Shown here one piece after another: positions 54,116 through 63,936 of a DNA stretch of 64,000 nt; the stretch's first letter is position 1; each line of letters opens with the position of its first letter. Both the position numbers and the translations under genes were made by a program. The notes under the pieces are model-generated. The model saw only the letters and a list, made by a program, of their open reading frames with translations. It was not told the DNA's origin and did not search any database. Origin of the DNA: Ruminiclostridium hungatei (lineage in GTDB: Bacteria; Bacillota; Clostridia; Acetivibrionales; DSM-1351); assembly GCF_002051585.1 (NCBI RefSeq), contig NZ_MZGX01000025.1, positions 30,483 through 94,482 of the forward strand, read 5' to 3'.

Positions 54116-55326
54116 AAGAATTCTTTAAGAAGGATTTGACTTTAAAAATATTTTCTATAGCTTTTGCAATATTTCTTTGGTTTACCATTAATCCTGTTAA
54201 AACAAATTATTATACCGTTCCTCTGACCATCATCAATGAAGAGAGTTTGCGTGCAAAAGGCATTGTTCTCAACAGCAAGGCCTTTCCGGAAAAGTATGTG
54301 ACCATTTCGGTACGTGACAGGGTGGATGTGCTGGACCGCATCAAGGATAATGATTTTGAGGTTACTCTTGACCTGTCCAGGGTAAAGAGTGTGGAGGATA
54401 AGGTAATTGCCATTGACACTCCCGTATACCTGGGACGTGAAAATATCAGCGGGACCAACATGGAGCTGAAGCCCAAATCGGTTACCCTTGACCTGGGAAA
54501 GATAGAAGAGAATCCCTTTATAGTACAGGTGGAAACCTCCGGCAAGCTTCCTGCAAACTATGAGATCATATCAAAAACCGCGGCCCCCGACACTGTTTCC
54601 ATACAGGCCCTTGACTCGGTAATAAATTCGGTTGGCTCGGTCAAGGTCTATGTGGATGTGACGGGACTGAACAAAACCCTTGAAGTCAAAAAGGAATGCA
54701 AGGTATATGATAAAAAGGGTGTTGAAATGACTGAACTGAGCAAGAAGTTCACGGTTGACATAAGGATAGAGGTGGGTAAGAGAATTCCCATAGTCCCAAT
54801 AATTTCCGGCAACCCGGAGGAGGACTATGTTGAAGGGGAATATTCGGTAAAGCCTGACAACATACTTATCACAGGCGACAACAACATATTGCAGAAGGTC
54901 AATGAAATAAAGACCGCCCCTGTAAGCCTTGACAATATGACAAAGTCTTTCACCACACCGGCGCTGCTGCAACTGCCGGAGGGAGTCAGACTGGTGAATT
55001 CCACCAGGGAGGTAAATGTAACGGTTGAAATACTTCCTTTGGCTGAACGCACGGTGGACATTCCCGTTGACAGCATTTCAATTGAGGGCAGAAAAACCGA
55101 GGACGCCACCTTGAATTATGAGATTTCTTCACCGGTCAGCGTGAAACTGAAGGGTAAGGTTGAAGACGTAAACACTGTCTCATATCAACAATTACTGGCA
55201 ACAATAGATGTTGACGGACTTGATGAAGGAAACCACAATGTACCTCTGAAAATAACCCTGCCCGGCAACATAACCCAGGCAGGCGAGGTCCGGGTCCAGG
55301 TGAAGATAACCAAAGGCGCAGACTAG
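54112..55326 (+). CDS. cdaR: YbbR-domain protein, CdaA regulator CdaR
   Basis: The protein is about 404 residues. One N-terminal membrane segment (about 9-27, FSIAFAIFLWF) is followed by four tandem YbbR repeats of about 80-90 residues on the outside. CdaR binds and tunes CdaA. The GTG start overlaps the cdaA stop (GTGA), so translation is coupled. Strand-rich repeats are recognisable by YxVPLTI-type segments and periodic Val/Asp patterns. Confidence 0.9.
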   Translation: MKEFFKKDLTLKIFSIAFAIFLWFTINPVKTNYYTVPLTIINEESLRAKGIVLNSKAFPEKYVTISVRDRVDVLDRIKDNDFEVTLDLSRVKSVEDKVIAIDTPVYLGRENISGTNMELKPKSVTLDLGKIEENPFIVQVETSGKLPANYEIISKTAAPDTVSIQALDSVINSVGSVKVYVDVTGLNKTLEVKKECKVYDKKGVEMTELSKKFTVDIRIEVGKRIPIVPIISGNPEEDYVEGEYSVKPDNILITGDNNILQKVNEIKTAPVSLDNMTKSFTTPALLQLPEGVRLVNSTREVNVTVEILPLAERTVDIPVDSISIEGRKTEDATLNYEISSPVSVKLKGKVEDVNTVSYQQLLATIDVDGLDEGNHNVPLKITLPGNITQAGEVRVQVKITKGAD

Positions 55327-55384
55327 CCGGCGGCACCGGGTAAACCCCACTGAATAATATGATTTTATTAAAGGGAATTAATTA

Positions 55385-56965
55385 ATGAAACTGCTGATAT
55401 CAAATATAATTGCGGGCCTGGATGCTTCCCCTGGGGAGCTTCGGCAGCAGGCGGCAAAAAGGCTCCAAATCAAGCTTGAAAATATAAGTGACTTTAAAAT
55501 AGTAAAGCAATCCATAGATGCCAGGAAAAAACCTGGCATACGTCTTGTTTACTCGGTTTCCTGTCAGGTGGACCACAGTGTGCGCATATCCGGCACTAAA
55601 GATGTGAAAATACTTGAGGAAGTTGAGGAAGAGGCAATATTGCCTGGCAGCAAACCTGTTGACGGAAGACCTCTGATCATCGGGACAGGTCCCGCCGGGC
55701 TTTTTTGCGGCCTTGTGCTGGCACAGTACGGCTACAGGCCCATTGTCCTTGAACGGGGACGGCAGGTGGAGGAGCGTTCAAAAGCCGTTGAAGACTACTG
55801 GAAAACAGGAAAGCTGGATACCGAAACAAATGTGCAGTTCGGAGAAGGCGGAGCAGGAACCTTTTCGGATGGAAAGCTCACCACCAGAATAAATGACAGA
55901 AGATGTGAAAAGGTGCTGGAGGAATTCTGCAGCTTCGGAGCGCCGGAAGAGATGAGCTATAAAGCCAAGCCTCACATAGGCACCGACAATCTTAAAAAGG
56001 TTGTGGCAAATATGCGGAAGGAGATCGAGAGGTTGGGGGGCACCGTGCTTTTCAATACTAAGGCCGCTGAGGTGACTATCAGGAACGGAAGGATTTGCGG
56101 GGTGGTCACATGCTCGGGTGAGGCCATAGAAACCAATGTGGTGGTGCTGGCCATAGGCCACAGTGCCCGGGATACCTTCCAGATGCTTTATGACAGGGGT
56201 GTTCCCTTCCAGCAGAAGCCATTTTCCATAGGTGTGCGCATAGAGCATCCACAGGAGCTGATAAATTACGCCCAATATGGGGAGGCAAGCGGACATCCTG
56301 CCCTGGGAGCCGCCGACTATCAACTTTTTCTGAAGGGAACCCAGAGGACGGCCTACTCCTTTTGTATGTGTCCCGGCGGGATAGTGGTGGCCTCTGCGTC
56401 AGAGCCCCAATCCATAGTGACCAACGGCATGAGTGAGTTCAGCCGCAGCAGGGAAAATGCCAACAGCGCCCTGGTGGTCTCGGTGGGCCCTGCCGATTTC
56501 GGCACGCTGCATCCGCTGGGCGGAATCGAATTTCAGAGGAAATGGGAGCGGCTTGCGTTTGCAGCAGGCGGCTCAAACAACAGTGCTCCCGTACAGCGGC
56601 TGGAGGATTTTATGGACAGCAGAACCGGAGGCCTGGGCAGTGTCAGGCCCAGCTACACGGGAGAAACCCGCTGTGCGGACATCAACCTGTGTCTGCCGCC
56701 TTATGTGACCGACTGCATGAAGCAGGCCATTCCTTACTTTGACAGGAAATTAAAGGGCTTCGGGCTGAAAGATGCCCTGCTAACAGGAGTGGAGACCAGA
56801 ACCTCTTCACCGGTGAGGATTCCCAGGAATGAGCAGCTTGAATGCATAGGCATAGAGGGGCTTTACCCTTGCGGAGAAGGGGCGGGCTATGCGGGCGGCA
56901 TAGTCAGTGCTGCTGTTGACGGCATAAAAGTAGCCGAACAGATAGTCAGGACCTACCGGCTGTGA
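55385..56965 (+). CDS. FAD-dependent oxidoreductase, COG2509-type
   Basis: The protein is 526 residues. After an N-terminal region of about 90 residues comes an FAD-binding Rossmann motif, IIGTGPAGLFCGLVLAQYG (about 98-116). Then follow TNVQFGEGGAGTFSDGKL (about 151) and a C-terminal FAD-contacting CGEGAGYAGGIVSAA (about 497-511). These blocks define a bacterial flavoprotein family of unknown reaction related to geranylgeranyl reductases. It sits between cdaR and glmM in a cell-envelope context, 58 bases after cdaR. The substrate is unknown. Confidence 0.87.
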   Translation: MKLLISNIIAGLDASPGELRQQAAKRLQIKLENISDFKIVKQSIDARKKPGIRLVYSVSCQVDHSVRISGTKDVKILEEVEEEAILPGSKPVDGRPLIIGTGPAGLFCGLVLAQYGYRPIVLERGRQVEERSKAVEDYWKTGKLDTETNVQFGEGGAGTFSDGKLTTRINDRRCEKVLEEFCSFGAPEEMSYKAKPHIGTDNLKKVVANMRKEIERLGGTVLFNTKAAEVTIRNGRICGVVTCSGEAIETNVVVLAIGHSARDTFQMLYDRGVPFQQKPFSIGVRIEHPQELINYAQYGEASGHPALGAADYQLFLKGTQRTAYSFCMCPGGIVVASASEPQSIVTNGMSEFSRSRENANSALVVSVGPADFGTLHPLGGIEFQRKWERLAFAAGGSNNSAPVQRLEDFMDSRTGGLGSVRPSYTGETRCADINLCLPPYVTDCMKQAIPYFDRKLKGFGLKDALLTGVETRTSSPVRIPRNEQLECIGIEGLYPCGEGAGYAGGIVSAAVDGIKVAEQIVRTYRL

Positions 56966-57172
56966 CGGTTCACCTGCGATAAAGCCCGCGTTGCTGTAAT
57001 GCGCACTGCTGTGAGGCCTGTGGGCTGTAAATCTGCCGCTGTGAAGCCCATAAAATGAGCTGAATAAAGGCCAGCCTGCCAGAATAGACATTGAATAGGG
57101 ATTTATACAGGCAAAATTACATACATTTGCTGTTTTTATAAAACAAAATTTATGACCGTGGAGGGAAATGTA

Positions 57173-58522
57173 ATGGGAAACTTATTTGGAACAGATGGGG
57201 TAAGAGGTGTTGCAAACCTTGAACTGACTCCGAAGCTTGCGTACCAGTTGGGGCAGGCAGGGGCTTATGTGCTGACGGGAGAAACAAAACATACACCTAA
57301 GATTCTGGTGGGAATGGATACCAGAATATCAGGGGATATGCTGGAGGCAGCCCTCATATCGGGTATCTGCTCAGTAGGTGCGCAGGTTGTGAGCCTGGGT
57401 GTAATACCCACTCCGGCGATTGCATATCTGACCAGGCTGTATGACGCTGATGCGGGAGTAGTTATTTCGGCTTCGCACAATCCTTTTGAATATAACGGTA
57501 TAAAGTTTTTCAACTCAAACGGTTATAAGCTGCCCGATGCCATAGAGGACAAAATAGAAGAGCTTATTTTAAACGGAGGAGATGAGCTGCCAAAGCCCAT
57601 AGGCCAGAATATAGGCTACAAGATGTATAAGGAGACAGCGCTTGAGGATTATGTGAACTTTGTGAAAGGAACAATCACAGGAGACCTGGAGGGTGTAAAC
57701 GTGGCAATAGACTGTGCCAACGGAGCTTCTTTCCAGGCGGCGCCAATGGCACTGTACGAATTAAAGGCAAATGTTAATGTTATAAACAACGAGCCGGACG
57801 GAATAAATATAAATGCGGGCTGCGGCTCAACACACATGAAACAGCTTCAGGACTATGTCAGGGAAATAAAGGCTGATATAGGCCTGGCCTTCGACGGTGA
57901 CGCCGACAGGGTGCTTGCGGTTGATGAAAACGGCAATATGGTAGACGGAGACCAGGTAATGGCCATAATAGGCCTTCATCTGAAGGAGCAGGGCAAGCTG
58001 GCCCACAATACCGTAGTTGCCACTGTTATGAGCAATATGGGCCTGGATATCATGGTAAAAGGCAACGGCCTTGTCATTGAAAAAACCAAGGTGGGTGACA
58101 GATATGTGCTGGAAGAAATGCTGAACAAGGGATATATGCTGGGGGGCGAGCAGTCAGGGCACATTATTTTCCTGGAGCACAATACCACCGGTGACGGGCT
58201 GCTGACGGCGGTGCAACTGCTGAAGGTGATGAAGGATTCCGGCAAAAAGCTGTCAGAGCTTGCAGGTGTGATGCAGGTGCTGCCCCAGGTGCTTATTAAC
58301 GCAAAGGTGACCAATGAGAAGAAATACAAGTATCTTGAGGACGAGGTAATAAAGAAAATGTGCCAGGAGCTTGAGGAGGAATTCCAGGGAGAGGGCAGAG
58401 TGCTCATAAGGCCTTCTGGAACCGAGCCTCTGGTAAGGGTGATGATAGAAGGCAGGGACAAGGAAAGCATAACCAGAAGGGCAAAGGAGCTTGTGAGGGT
58501 CATAGAAGGAAGGCTGGCATAA
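57173..58522 (+). CDS. glmM: Phosphoglucosamine mutase
   Basis: The protein is 449 residues, the expected size. The phosphoserine loop is [17 protein letters not shown] (about 98-114), the metal site is DGDADR (about 241-246), and the substrate loop lies near GEQSGH (about 327) and [10 protein letters not shown] (about 412). It interconverts glucosamine-6-phosphate and glucosamine-1-phosphate for UDP-GlcNAc synthesis and is known to interact with CdaA. The ATG at 57173 follows GGAGGG. Confidence 0.97.
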   Translation: MGNLFGTDGVRGVANLELTPKLAYQLGQAGAYVLTGETKHTPKILVGMDTRISGDMLEAALISGICSVGAQVVSLGVIPTPAIAYLTRLYDADAGVVISASHNPFEYNGIKFFNSNGYKLPDAIEDKIEELILNGGDELPKPIGQNIGYKMYKETALEDYVNFVKGTITGDLEGVNVAIDCANGASFQAAPMALYELKANVNVINNEPDGININAGCGSTHMKQLQDYVREIKADIGLAFDGDADRVLAVDENGNMVDGDQVMAIIGLHLKEQGKLAHNTVVATVMSNMGLDIMVKGNGLVIEKTKVGDRYVLEEMLNKGYMLGGEQSGHIIFLEHNTTGDGLLTAVQLLKVMKDSGKKLSELAGVMQVLPQVLINAKVTNEKKYKYLEDEVIKKMCQELEEEFQGEGRVLIRPSGTEPLVRVMIEGRDKESITRRAKELVRVIEGRLA

Positions 58523-58621
58523 GCAATACACCTTAGGACAGTGCCCTTAAAAGAAGTATAAACTTATGTCTGGCGGCGTTACCAGTAACGGCACTCGGCC
58601 CAAAACTCAGTTGTTTTAGGC

Positions 58622-58674
58622 GCCTGAACCTTTTAAACTCACTTGGTGCAAATTTGGCCCCAAGTGAGTCAGGC
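58622..58674. repeat. Hairpin downstream of glmM
   Basis: ACTCACTTGG (58637-58646) pairs with CCAAGTGAGT (58660-58669), and GCCTGA/TCAGGC extend the stem on the outside. A second small hairpin (GTTAC/GTAAC at about 58579-58590) precedes it. It may end the cda-glmM transcript, but no T-run is present. Confidence 0.5.
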
Positions 58675-58753
58675 TTGATATATAAGTATCATGATAAGTA
58701 TATAATATTTTATAGAACTTATTTTAAAGCATAATTTTTAGAGGGTAATATTT

Positions 58754-59218
58754 ATGTTTATGAAGAGAAGTAAATACGATATTGTTATAAATTTGATTTG
58801 TTTATTGTTGCTGCTTGGAGTAACAGGATATTTAGCGGCTAATTGGAGCAGTATTCCTGATAAAATTTCCGGTCATTATAATACTATGGGAGAGGTTGAC
58901 AGATGGGGAAATAAAATAGAATTATTGGTTCTTGCTATAATCGGATGGATAATGTACATAGGAATAACAGTTCTGGAACATTTTCCACAGGCTTGGAACA
59001 CAGGTGTTACTGTTACAGAAGAAAACAAAGCGCGAATATATCCAATACTCAAAAAGATGCTCAGTACTACTAAGCTGCTAGTGGTAGGTGTTTTTGCGTT
59101 CTTGGCTATAAACTCTGCACTTGCCAGAGCATTGCCCATTTGGTTTCTTCCCGTTTTTTTAGTTTTAATGTTTGGTTCAATAGTATTTTTTGTTGTCAGA
59201 CTGATAAGAGCGAAGTGA
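58754..59218 (+). CDS. DUF1648 domain membrane protein
   Basis: The protein is 154 residues with four membrane segments (about 10-28, 55-75, 97-115 and 121-145). SSIPDKISGHYNTMGEVDRWGNK (about 36-58, seen in the parts SIPDKISGHYN and GEVDRWGNK) matches the DUF1648 signature also found in SdpI-type immunity proteins. Its role is unknown. It lies between glmM and the glmS leader region. The start follows AGAGGG. Confidence 0.82.
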   Translation: MFMKRSKYDIVINLICLLLLLGVTGYLAANWSSIPDKISGHYNTMGEVDRWGNKIELLVLAIIGWIMYIGITVLEHFPQAWNTGVTVTEENKARIYPILKKMLSTTKLLVVGVFAFLAINSALARALPIWFLPVFLVLMFGSIVFFVVRLIRAK

Positions 59219-59392
59219 GTTGGGGACAAGGAGCTATTAGCGCAAAGGCTTTATCTGCGTCTGCAATTGTTCCCACATCTAGCTGCAATATTCCTAAGAG
59301 CATTGACAGTGTGGCTGATTTCACGGCTGCTTGTGTATCCCTTTCCCTGGGAGTGCGTTTTGCCTGTAAAAATAAATAAATTGTTAAATGTG

Positions 59393-59426
59393 TTGCATTT
59401 TCATGGCAATTACAATATATTATAAT
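59393..59426 (+). promoter_or_regulatory. Candidate promoter of the glmS leader transcript
   Basis: TTGCAT (59393-59398) and TATATT (59416-59421) are 17 bases apart, with an overlapping TATAAT at 59421-59426. A transcript from here would begin about 60 bases before the ribozyme cleavage site. Confidence 0.5.
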
Positions 59427-59493
59427 ATGTAGGCTTGAATTCAACGGGACTTGGAGGTGGGAGAAAGCCCAGGGTTAAAAGTGAATTAAAAAG

Positions 59494-59673
59494 GCGCCAG
59501 GACAGATTCAGTTTAAAAGCTTATCTGTTGACGAGGTGAAGGAAGCGGTTCAGCCAAGGCTGGAGCGTATCGAAAGATTCGGCGGATACCTTCCGGTTGT
59601 TACAATCGAAAGAGACCGGGAATATTGAATATTCCCATACAAAAGTTGCAGGTGACTGCAAAACAAAAAGGTC
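59494..59673 (+). ncRNA. glmS ribozyme (self-cleaving, glucosamine-6-phosphate-dependent)
   Basis: The conserved core is present in order: GCGCCAGGAC (59494-59503, cleavage expected just before it), GTTGACGAGG (about 59527-59536), ATCGA then TTCGGCGGATACCTTCCGG (about 59569-59597, both known core blocks), a P3-type stem CCGGTT/GACCGG, GGGAATA/TATTCCC, and a P4-type hairpin TTGCAGGTGACTGCAA. This matches the glmS ribozyme in sequence and layout. It should cleave in the presence of glucosamine-6-phosphate and lower glmS expression. It ends about 650 bases before the glmS start, far more than is usual. Confidence 0.93.
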
Positions 59674-60320
59674 TCACGTAACTAATCCTGTATCATATCT
59701 GTTTTTTTATTCAAATCATACTCAAATTATATTCAAAAAAGCTTTACGACAAATGAATACTTTTGTAGGGTTTACAGGCTGTATGCTTTTTGTTTTTATG
59801 CCCTGGGCGTCTTACCCTGTGCCTTTGTGACGGTTTTATGCGTATCCGTGTACCCATGTGCCCACATGCCGGTTTAATAGTTTACAATTGTACAATTTTG
59901 ACATGGCGACATTGTGATGTCATGCCATTGAGCCATTGTGTTATTGAGCCATTGTACCATTGAGCCGGTGTGCTAACCAGTGTGCCTGTGTAGCGTTCGG
60001 GCTGCGGACAGTCATGACGGCAGCGTGGGATATGTATGCAGGGATTATATGCTTTGGCTTTATGAAGCAATGCAGTATTTTTATAGCTTATACCTTATCA
60101 GCAGTTGCACAGCCTGTTCTGCTGTTTTGGAATTTTAATCCATGATTCGGTAAAGCACAAGTGGGTGCCGGAAATTTTTCAAAATGGGTAAACTATGCCT
60201 GTGAGAACCCTGAAACGCAGGTCTACATATGAAAATCCAGTTCCGAAGCATGCCGGATTTGTGCATGCTGCAGCAGTCTTTAATTTTTTTAAAATTTTAT
60301 TTTGTTAAGGAGAATTTATT
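59674..60320 (+). other. Long non-coding spacer between ribozyme and glmS
   Basis: No open frame that I can support lies in this 647-base gap. It holds a 16-base tandem repeat (59927-59974), T-rich stretches (about 59700-59800) and a small palindrome, GCATGC...GCATGC (about 60249-60271). Composition is irregular, with many TGTG/CATG steps. It may be an insertion that pushed the ribozyme away from glmS. Confidence 0.6.
59927..59974. repeat. 16-base degenerate tandem repeat
   Basis: ATTGAGCCATTGTGTT (59927-59942), ATTGAGCCATTGTACC (59943-59958) and a third, diverged unit beginning ATTGAGCC (59959-59974). The first two units differ at three of 16 positions. Confidence 0.7.
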
Positions 60321-62147
60321 ATGTGTGGAATAGTTGGATATATCGGAAGCAAAAAGGCAATACCTGTTCTTATAAACGGACTCTCAAAGCTGGAATACAG
60401 AGGCTATGATTCGGCTGGGATTTCAGTAAATGAAAACGGAGCTCTGAGGGTTATCAAGTGCAAGGGCAGGCTGTCCTGCCTGGAAGACCTGCTGGAGACG
60501 GAAAAACTTGAGGGCAGCATGGGAATAGGGCATACCCGCTGGGCTACCCACGGTGAGCCCAATGATGTGAATTCACATCCGCACATCAGCCAGAGCGGAG
60601 AGATTGCAGTGGTTCACAACGGTATTATTGAAAACTACATGCAGTTAAAGGAATTTTTAATTGGCCAGGGCTATACCTTCCAGTCTGAAACCGATACGGA
60701 GGTAATCGCCCATCTGGTGGAATACTATTATGAGGGCAGCCTTGTAGATGCTGTAATGAAGGTGATTGACGAGATTGAAGGCTCCTATGCCCTGGGGGTG
60801 CTCTGCAGGGATGAACAGGATATGTTCGTGTGTGCACGAAAAGACAGCCCGTTGATAGTGGGCCTTGGAGAAGGTGAAAATTTCATTGCCTCCGATATTC
60901 CTGCAATTCTTGAATATACTAGAGATATCTACATTCTTGAGGACAAGGAGGTAGCTATCTTGAAAAGGGACAGTGTACAGGTTTTCAACAGCCTTGGCTC
61001 TCCTGTGAACAAGGAGGTTTTCAAGGTGGACTGGAATGTCGAAGCGGCAGAAAAAGGCGGTTACGAGCATTTCATGATGAAGGAGATGTACGAGGAACCC
61101 AAGGTTATCAGGGACACAATGAATCCCAGAATCAAAAACGGTGAACTGGTGCTGGATTCCATAAATATTACCAGGGAAGACATTGAAAGACTTGAAAAAA
61201 TATATATAGTTGCCTGCGGTACTGCCTACCATGCAGGAGTTGTGGGAAAATACATCATAGAGAAGCTTTGCAGGATACCTGTGGAGGTGGATGTGGCATC
61301 AGAATTCAGATACCGCGACCCGCTTATCAGTGACAGGAATCTGACTATTATCATCAGCCAGTCAGGTGAGACGCTGGATACCTTGTTTGCTTTGAGAGAA
61401 GCCAGGAAGGGCGGTTCAAGAATCCTTTCCATAGTGAATGTGGTGGGAAGCTCCATAGCACGGGATTCCGATGATGTGCTTTACACCTGGGCAGGACCTG
61501 AAATCGCGGTGGCTTCCACAAAGGCATATAATACCCAGCTAACAGCCCTGTATCTGGTTGCACTTGATCTCGGTCTGAAAAAGGGGACTATTACAAGGGA
61601 ACAGGCCAACACCATTCTGGAGGAAATGAAGAAGATACCCGGAGGTATTGAAGATATCCTCAAGGATAAGGACGACATACAGAAATTCGCCCATGCCCAT
61701 TTCAATTCAAAGAGTATTTTCTTTATTGGAAGGAGCCTGGACTATGCCCTTTCCATGGAAGGCTCCCTGAAGCTCAAGGAAATTTCATACATCCATTCTG
61801 AGGCATATGCAGGCGGAGAGCTGAAGCACGGAACAATCGCCCTGATAGAAAAAGGCACCTTGGTGGTGTGCCCCATGACTCAGGATTCTCTGTTTGAAAA
61901 GATGGTCAGCAACATACGGGAAGTCAAGGCAAGAGGTGCCGTGGTTCTGGCTATAACCCAGGAAAGGCACAGGGAAGAGCTGGAGAAGACTGCGGACATG
62001 GTGCTGACAATCCCCGATGTTGACTCACTTGTAGCCCCAATATCGGCAGTTACACCGCTGCAACTGTTTGCTTACTATATGGCCATTGAAAGAGGCTGCG
62101 ATGTAGATAAGCCAAGGAATTTGGCGAAGAGTGTAACGGTGGAGTAG
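60321..62147 (+). CDS. glmS: Glutamine--fructose-6-phosphate aminotransferase
   Basis: The protein is 608 residues, the family's usual size. The N-terminal Ntn glutaminase begins MCGIVGYIG with catalytic Cys 2, and contains GHTRWATHG (about 73) and HNGIIENY (about 96). Two SIS sugar-isomerase domains follow, with ISQSGETLDT (about 348) and ending LAKSVTVE. It makes glucosamine-6-phosphate, the entry step to UDP-GlcNAc. AAGGAG precedes the ATG. Regulation by the upstream ribozyme is predicted. Confidence 0.98.
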   Translation: MCGIVGYIGSKKAIPVLINGLSKLEYRGYDSAGISVNENGALRVIKCKGRLSCLEDLLETEKLEGSMGIGHTRWATHGEPNDVNSHPHISQSGEIAVVHNGIIENYMQLKEFLIGQGYTFQSETDTEVIAHLVEYYYEGSLVDAVMKVIDEIEGSYALGVLCRDEQDMFVCARKDSPLIVGLGEGENFIASDIPAILEYTRDIYILEDKEVAILKRDSVQVFNSLGSPVNKEVFKVDWNVEAAEKGGYEHFMMKEMYEEPKVIRDTMNPRIKNGELVLDSINITREDIERLEKIYIVACGTAYHAGVVGKYIIEKLCRIPVEVDVASEFRYRDPLISDRNLTIIISQSGETLDTLFALREARKGGSRILSIVNVVGSSIARDSDDVLYTWAGPEIAVASTKAYNTQLTALYLVALDLGLKKGTITREQANTILEEMKKIPGGIEDILKDKDDIQKFAHAHFNSKSIFFIGRSLDYALSMEGSLKLKEISYIHSEAYAGGELKHGTIALIEKGTLVVCPMTQDSLFEKMVSNIREVKARGAVVLAITQERHREELEKTADMVLTIPDVDSLVAPISAVTPLQLFAYYMAIERGCDVDKPRNLAKSVTVE

Positions 62148-62306
62148 GGTGGGAGAGATGAATCACTCCTTGTTGTGACTTTAAAATAAAGTTTGTATTT
62201 TTAAAAAATACTGTGTAACTTTAAATTTAAATATGTATATTTAAAATAAAGTTTGTTGAGTAATTAAAGTTCATTTAAGCTTTGATTCAATTTATATACT
62301 ATAATT

Positions 62307-62356
62307 AGCCATGTATTTGTTATTAGCGATAATATATCAAGTGCATGGCTTTTTTG
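62307..62356 (+). terminator. Intrinsic terminator of glmS
   Basis: AGCCATG (62307-62313) pairs with CATGGCT (62344-62350) around a long AT-rich loop, followed by TTTTTG. The rest of the region up to 62843 (about 490 bases) is strongly AT-rich and I see no gene or convincing structure in it. Confidence 0.7.
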
Positions 62357-62843
62357 TTATTTTGGATTGGCAATTAAGCCTCAGTTTACAAGAACATCTT
62401 CAACTGTAGAATAGTAATTCCATATAGTCCATATATTATTTTAACTCCATATTAATTGTAAAATATTTAATCTATGAATAAGAATTTTATTGTACGAAAC
62501 ATTAACCAGAGTTACAAGCTTTTTGAAAATCTACTAATAAAAAAGTCATGACAGTTTAATAAGAATCATACTATTCCCAGTTTAATCATATCAATAACTG
62601 TGCAAGTGTAACTCCATTTTATAGTCTAGTCTATGTATCTATACCTCCTGTGATGTTAAGAAGCATCTATGCAAATATTATATAAACAATTAATGCTGTA
62701 TTTAAATAATTTTCTGGTAAAAGTTTCGATTTAAGGTTAAATTGCTTTGTCGAATTGCATGACTAAAAATTTGTATAACGGGAAGGTATTACCATATGAT
62801 TTGAAGAATATTATCATATGACAAAAATAATAGGAGGTACTAA

Positions 62844-63899
62844 ATGTTTGCAGATAATCATTATGTTCCAATTTTAAAATGGAAAAGAGGTGAACAAAGA
62901 GCACTTCAGGAATTACCAAATACATTAAGAGAAAAATTTACGCCTTTAATTGAAATTGTTCCTGTCCCGTATGATTATGTAAATGATACACCAGCTAAAA
63001 CAATAGACCAACACTTAGCAAATATAGGCGAGCAAATAAAGGAAACGTGGATACCTAATAGGCCTTTGTTCATTGATTTATTTTGGCTTGGTGAGGATGA
63101 GCGTATGGAGGATGGAAGTCATCCCTTAAATTTTATAATGAATGAAGTGCGGAAAAGAAATTTTTTGGCAATTCCAGTCATTGGTTATGAAAGAGATGAT
63201 GATTATAAAGCAGAAGTTAAACATGCTATTAAAGAAGATAGTCTCGGAGTATGTATAAGACTTGAAGATGAGGACTTTTTGGATATTAAAAGCAGACTAG
63301 ATTCATTAATTAGCTATCTTGAAATAGATAATTCTCAAGTGGATATTCTTATTGATTTGAAAGATATTTCTCCTGATGATGAGAAGAAGAATATTCTCTC
63401 GGTTATAAGTATTATCAACTCCATCCCTAAAATTAATGAATGGAGAACTCTTACTTTAGCATGTACGACTTTTCCGGAAACACTTTCTGTTGTGGCATCA
63501 GATAGTACTGGTTTTATACCAAGATCAGAGTGGAAAATATGGAGTGAATTAAAGAATACAAAAATACCTATTCAGAGAATGCCAACTTATGGAGATTATG
63601 CAATTGCAAATCCGTTATATAATGAAGTAGACCCAAGATTAATGAGGATGAGCGCAAATATTAGATATACAACTAAAGATGATTTCATGATTATTAAAGG
63701 AAAAGCAATAAAGAAAAATGGATGGAGACAGGTTTGCTCTATGTCTGAAAAATTAATAAAACACCCTTTATACTGTGGGAAAGACTTTAGCTGGGGAGAT
63801 GAATATATTTATATTTGTGCCACTGAAAAGTGCAATACTGGAAATGCAGAAACATGGCGAAAAGTTGGTACAAATGAGACTGCGAGAAATTTTCTGTAA
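62844..63899 (+). CDS. Beta family protein (phage T4 beta protein-like)
   Basis: The protein is 351 residues and matches the 'beta protein' family in overall pattern: the N-terminal YVPILKWKRGEQRAL, TPLIEIVP and FIDLFW, then repeated alternating strand/helix blocks resembling a TIM-barrel-like fold (VDILIDLKDI) and a C-terminal region with GYAIANP-type sequence (here YGDYAIANPLY). The family is found in phages and in accessory regions next to toxin-antitoxin or ImmA/IrrE-type genes; its activity is unknown. The start follows AGGAGG. AT-rich codon usage and the adjacent transposase suggest horizontal origin. Confidence 0.8.
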   Translation: MFADNHYVPILKWKRGEQRALQELPNTLREKFTPLIEIVPVPYDYVNDTPAKTIDQHLANIGEQIKETWIPNRPLFIDLFWLGEDERMEDGSHPLNFIMNEVRKRNFLAIPVIGYERDDDYKAEVKHAIKEDSLGVCIRLEDEDFLDIKSRLDSLISYLEIDNSQVDILIDLKDISPDDEKKNILSVISIINSIPKINEWRTLTLACTTFPETLSVVASDSTGFIPRSEWKIWSELKNTKIPIQRMPTYGDYAIANPLYNEVDPRLMRMSANIRYTTKDDFMIIKGKAIKKNGWRQVCSMSEKLIKHPLYCGKDFSWGDEYIYICATEKCNTGNAETWRKVGTNETARNFL

Positions 63900-63936
63900 A
63901 AGCCTTCTGTGATAGAATAAAACACAGGAGGCTTTT
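63898..63936 (+). terminator. Hairpin ending the beta protein gene and covering the transposase ribosome binding site
   Basis: AAAAGCCTTCTGTG (63898-63911) pairs with CACAGGAGGCTTTT (63923-63936) with one T-G pair. The right arm contains AGGAGG, the ribosome binding site for the next gene, so folding would hide it. The left arm overlaps the stop codon of the beta protein gene. Confidence 0.7.

Noticed and set aside
59196..59444. Minus-strand open frame of 82 codons after the DUF1648 gene
   Set aside because: No ribosome binding site, no recognisable family, and it would overlap the end of the DUF1648 gene and the candidate glmS promoter. A gene remnant cannot be excluded but is not supported.
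59494..59628. A short open frame without a start codon (ending ...VVTIERDREY) that at first looked like a gene remnant
   Set aside because: The same bases match the conserved core of the glmS ribozyme block by block, which explains the sequence better than a decayed protein.
60140..60320. A glmS ribozyme in the usual place directly before glmS
   Set aside because: None of the core sequences occur within 180 bases of the start codon; they are found only at 59494-59673.
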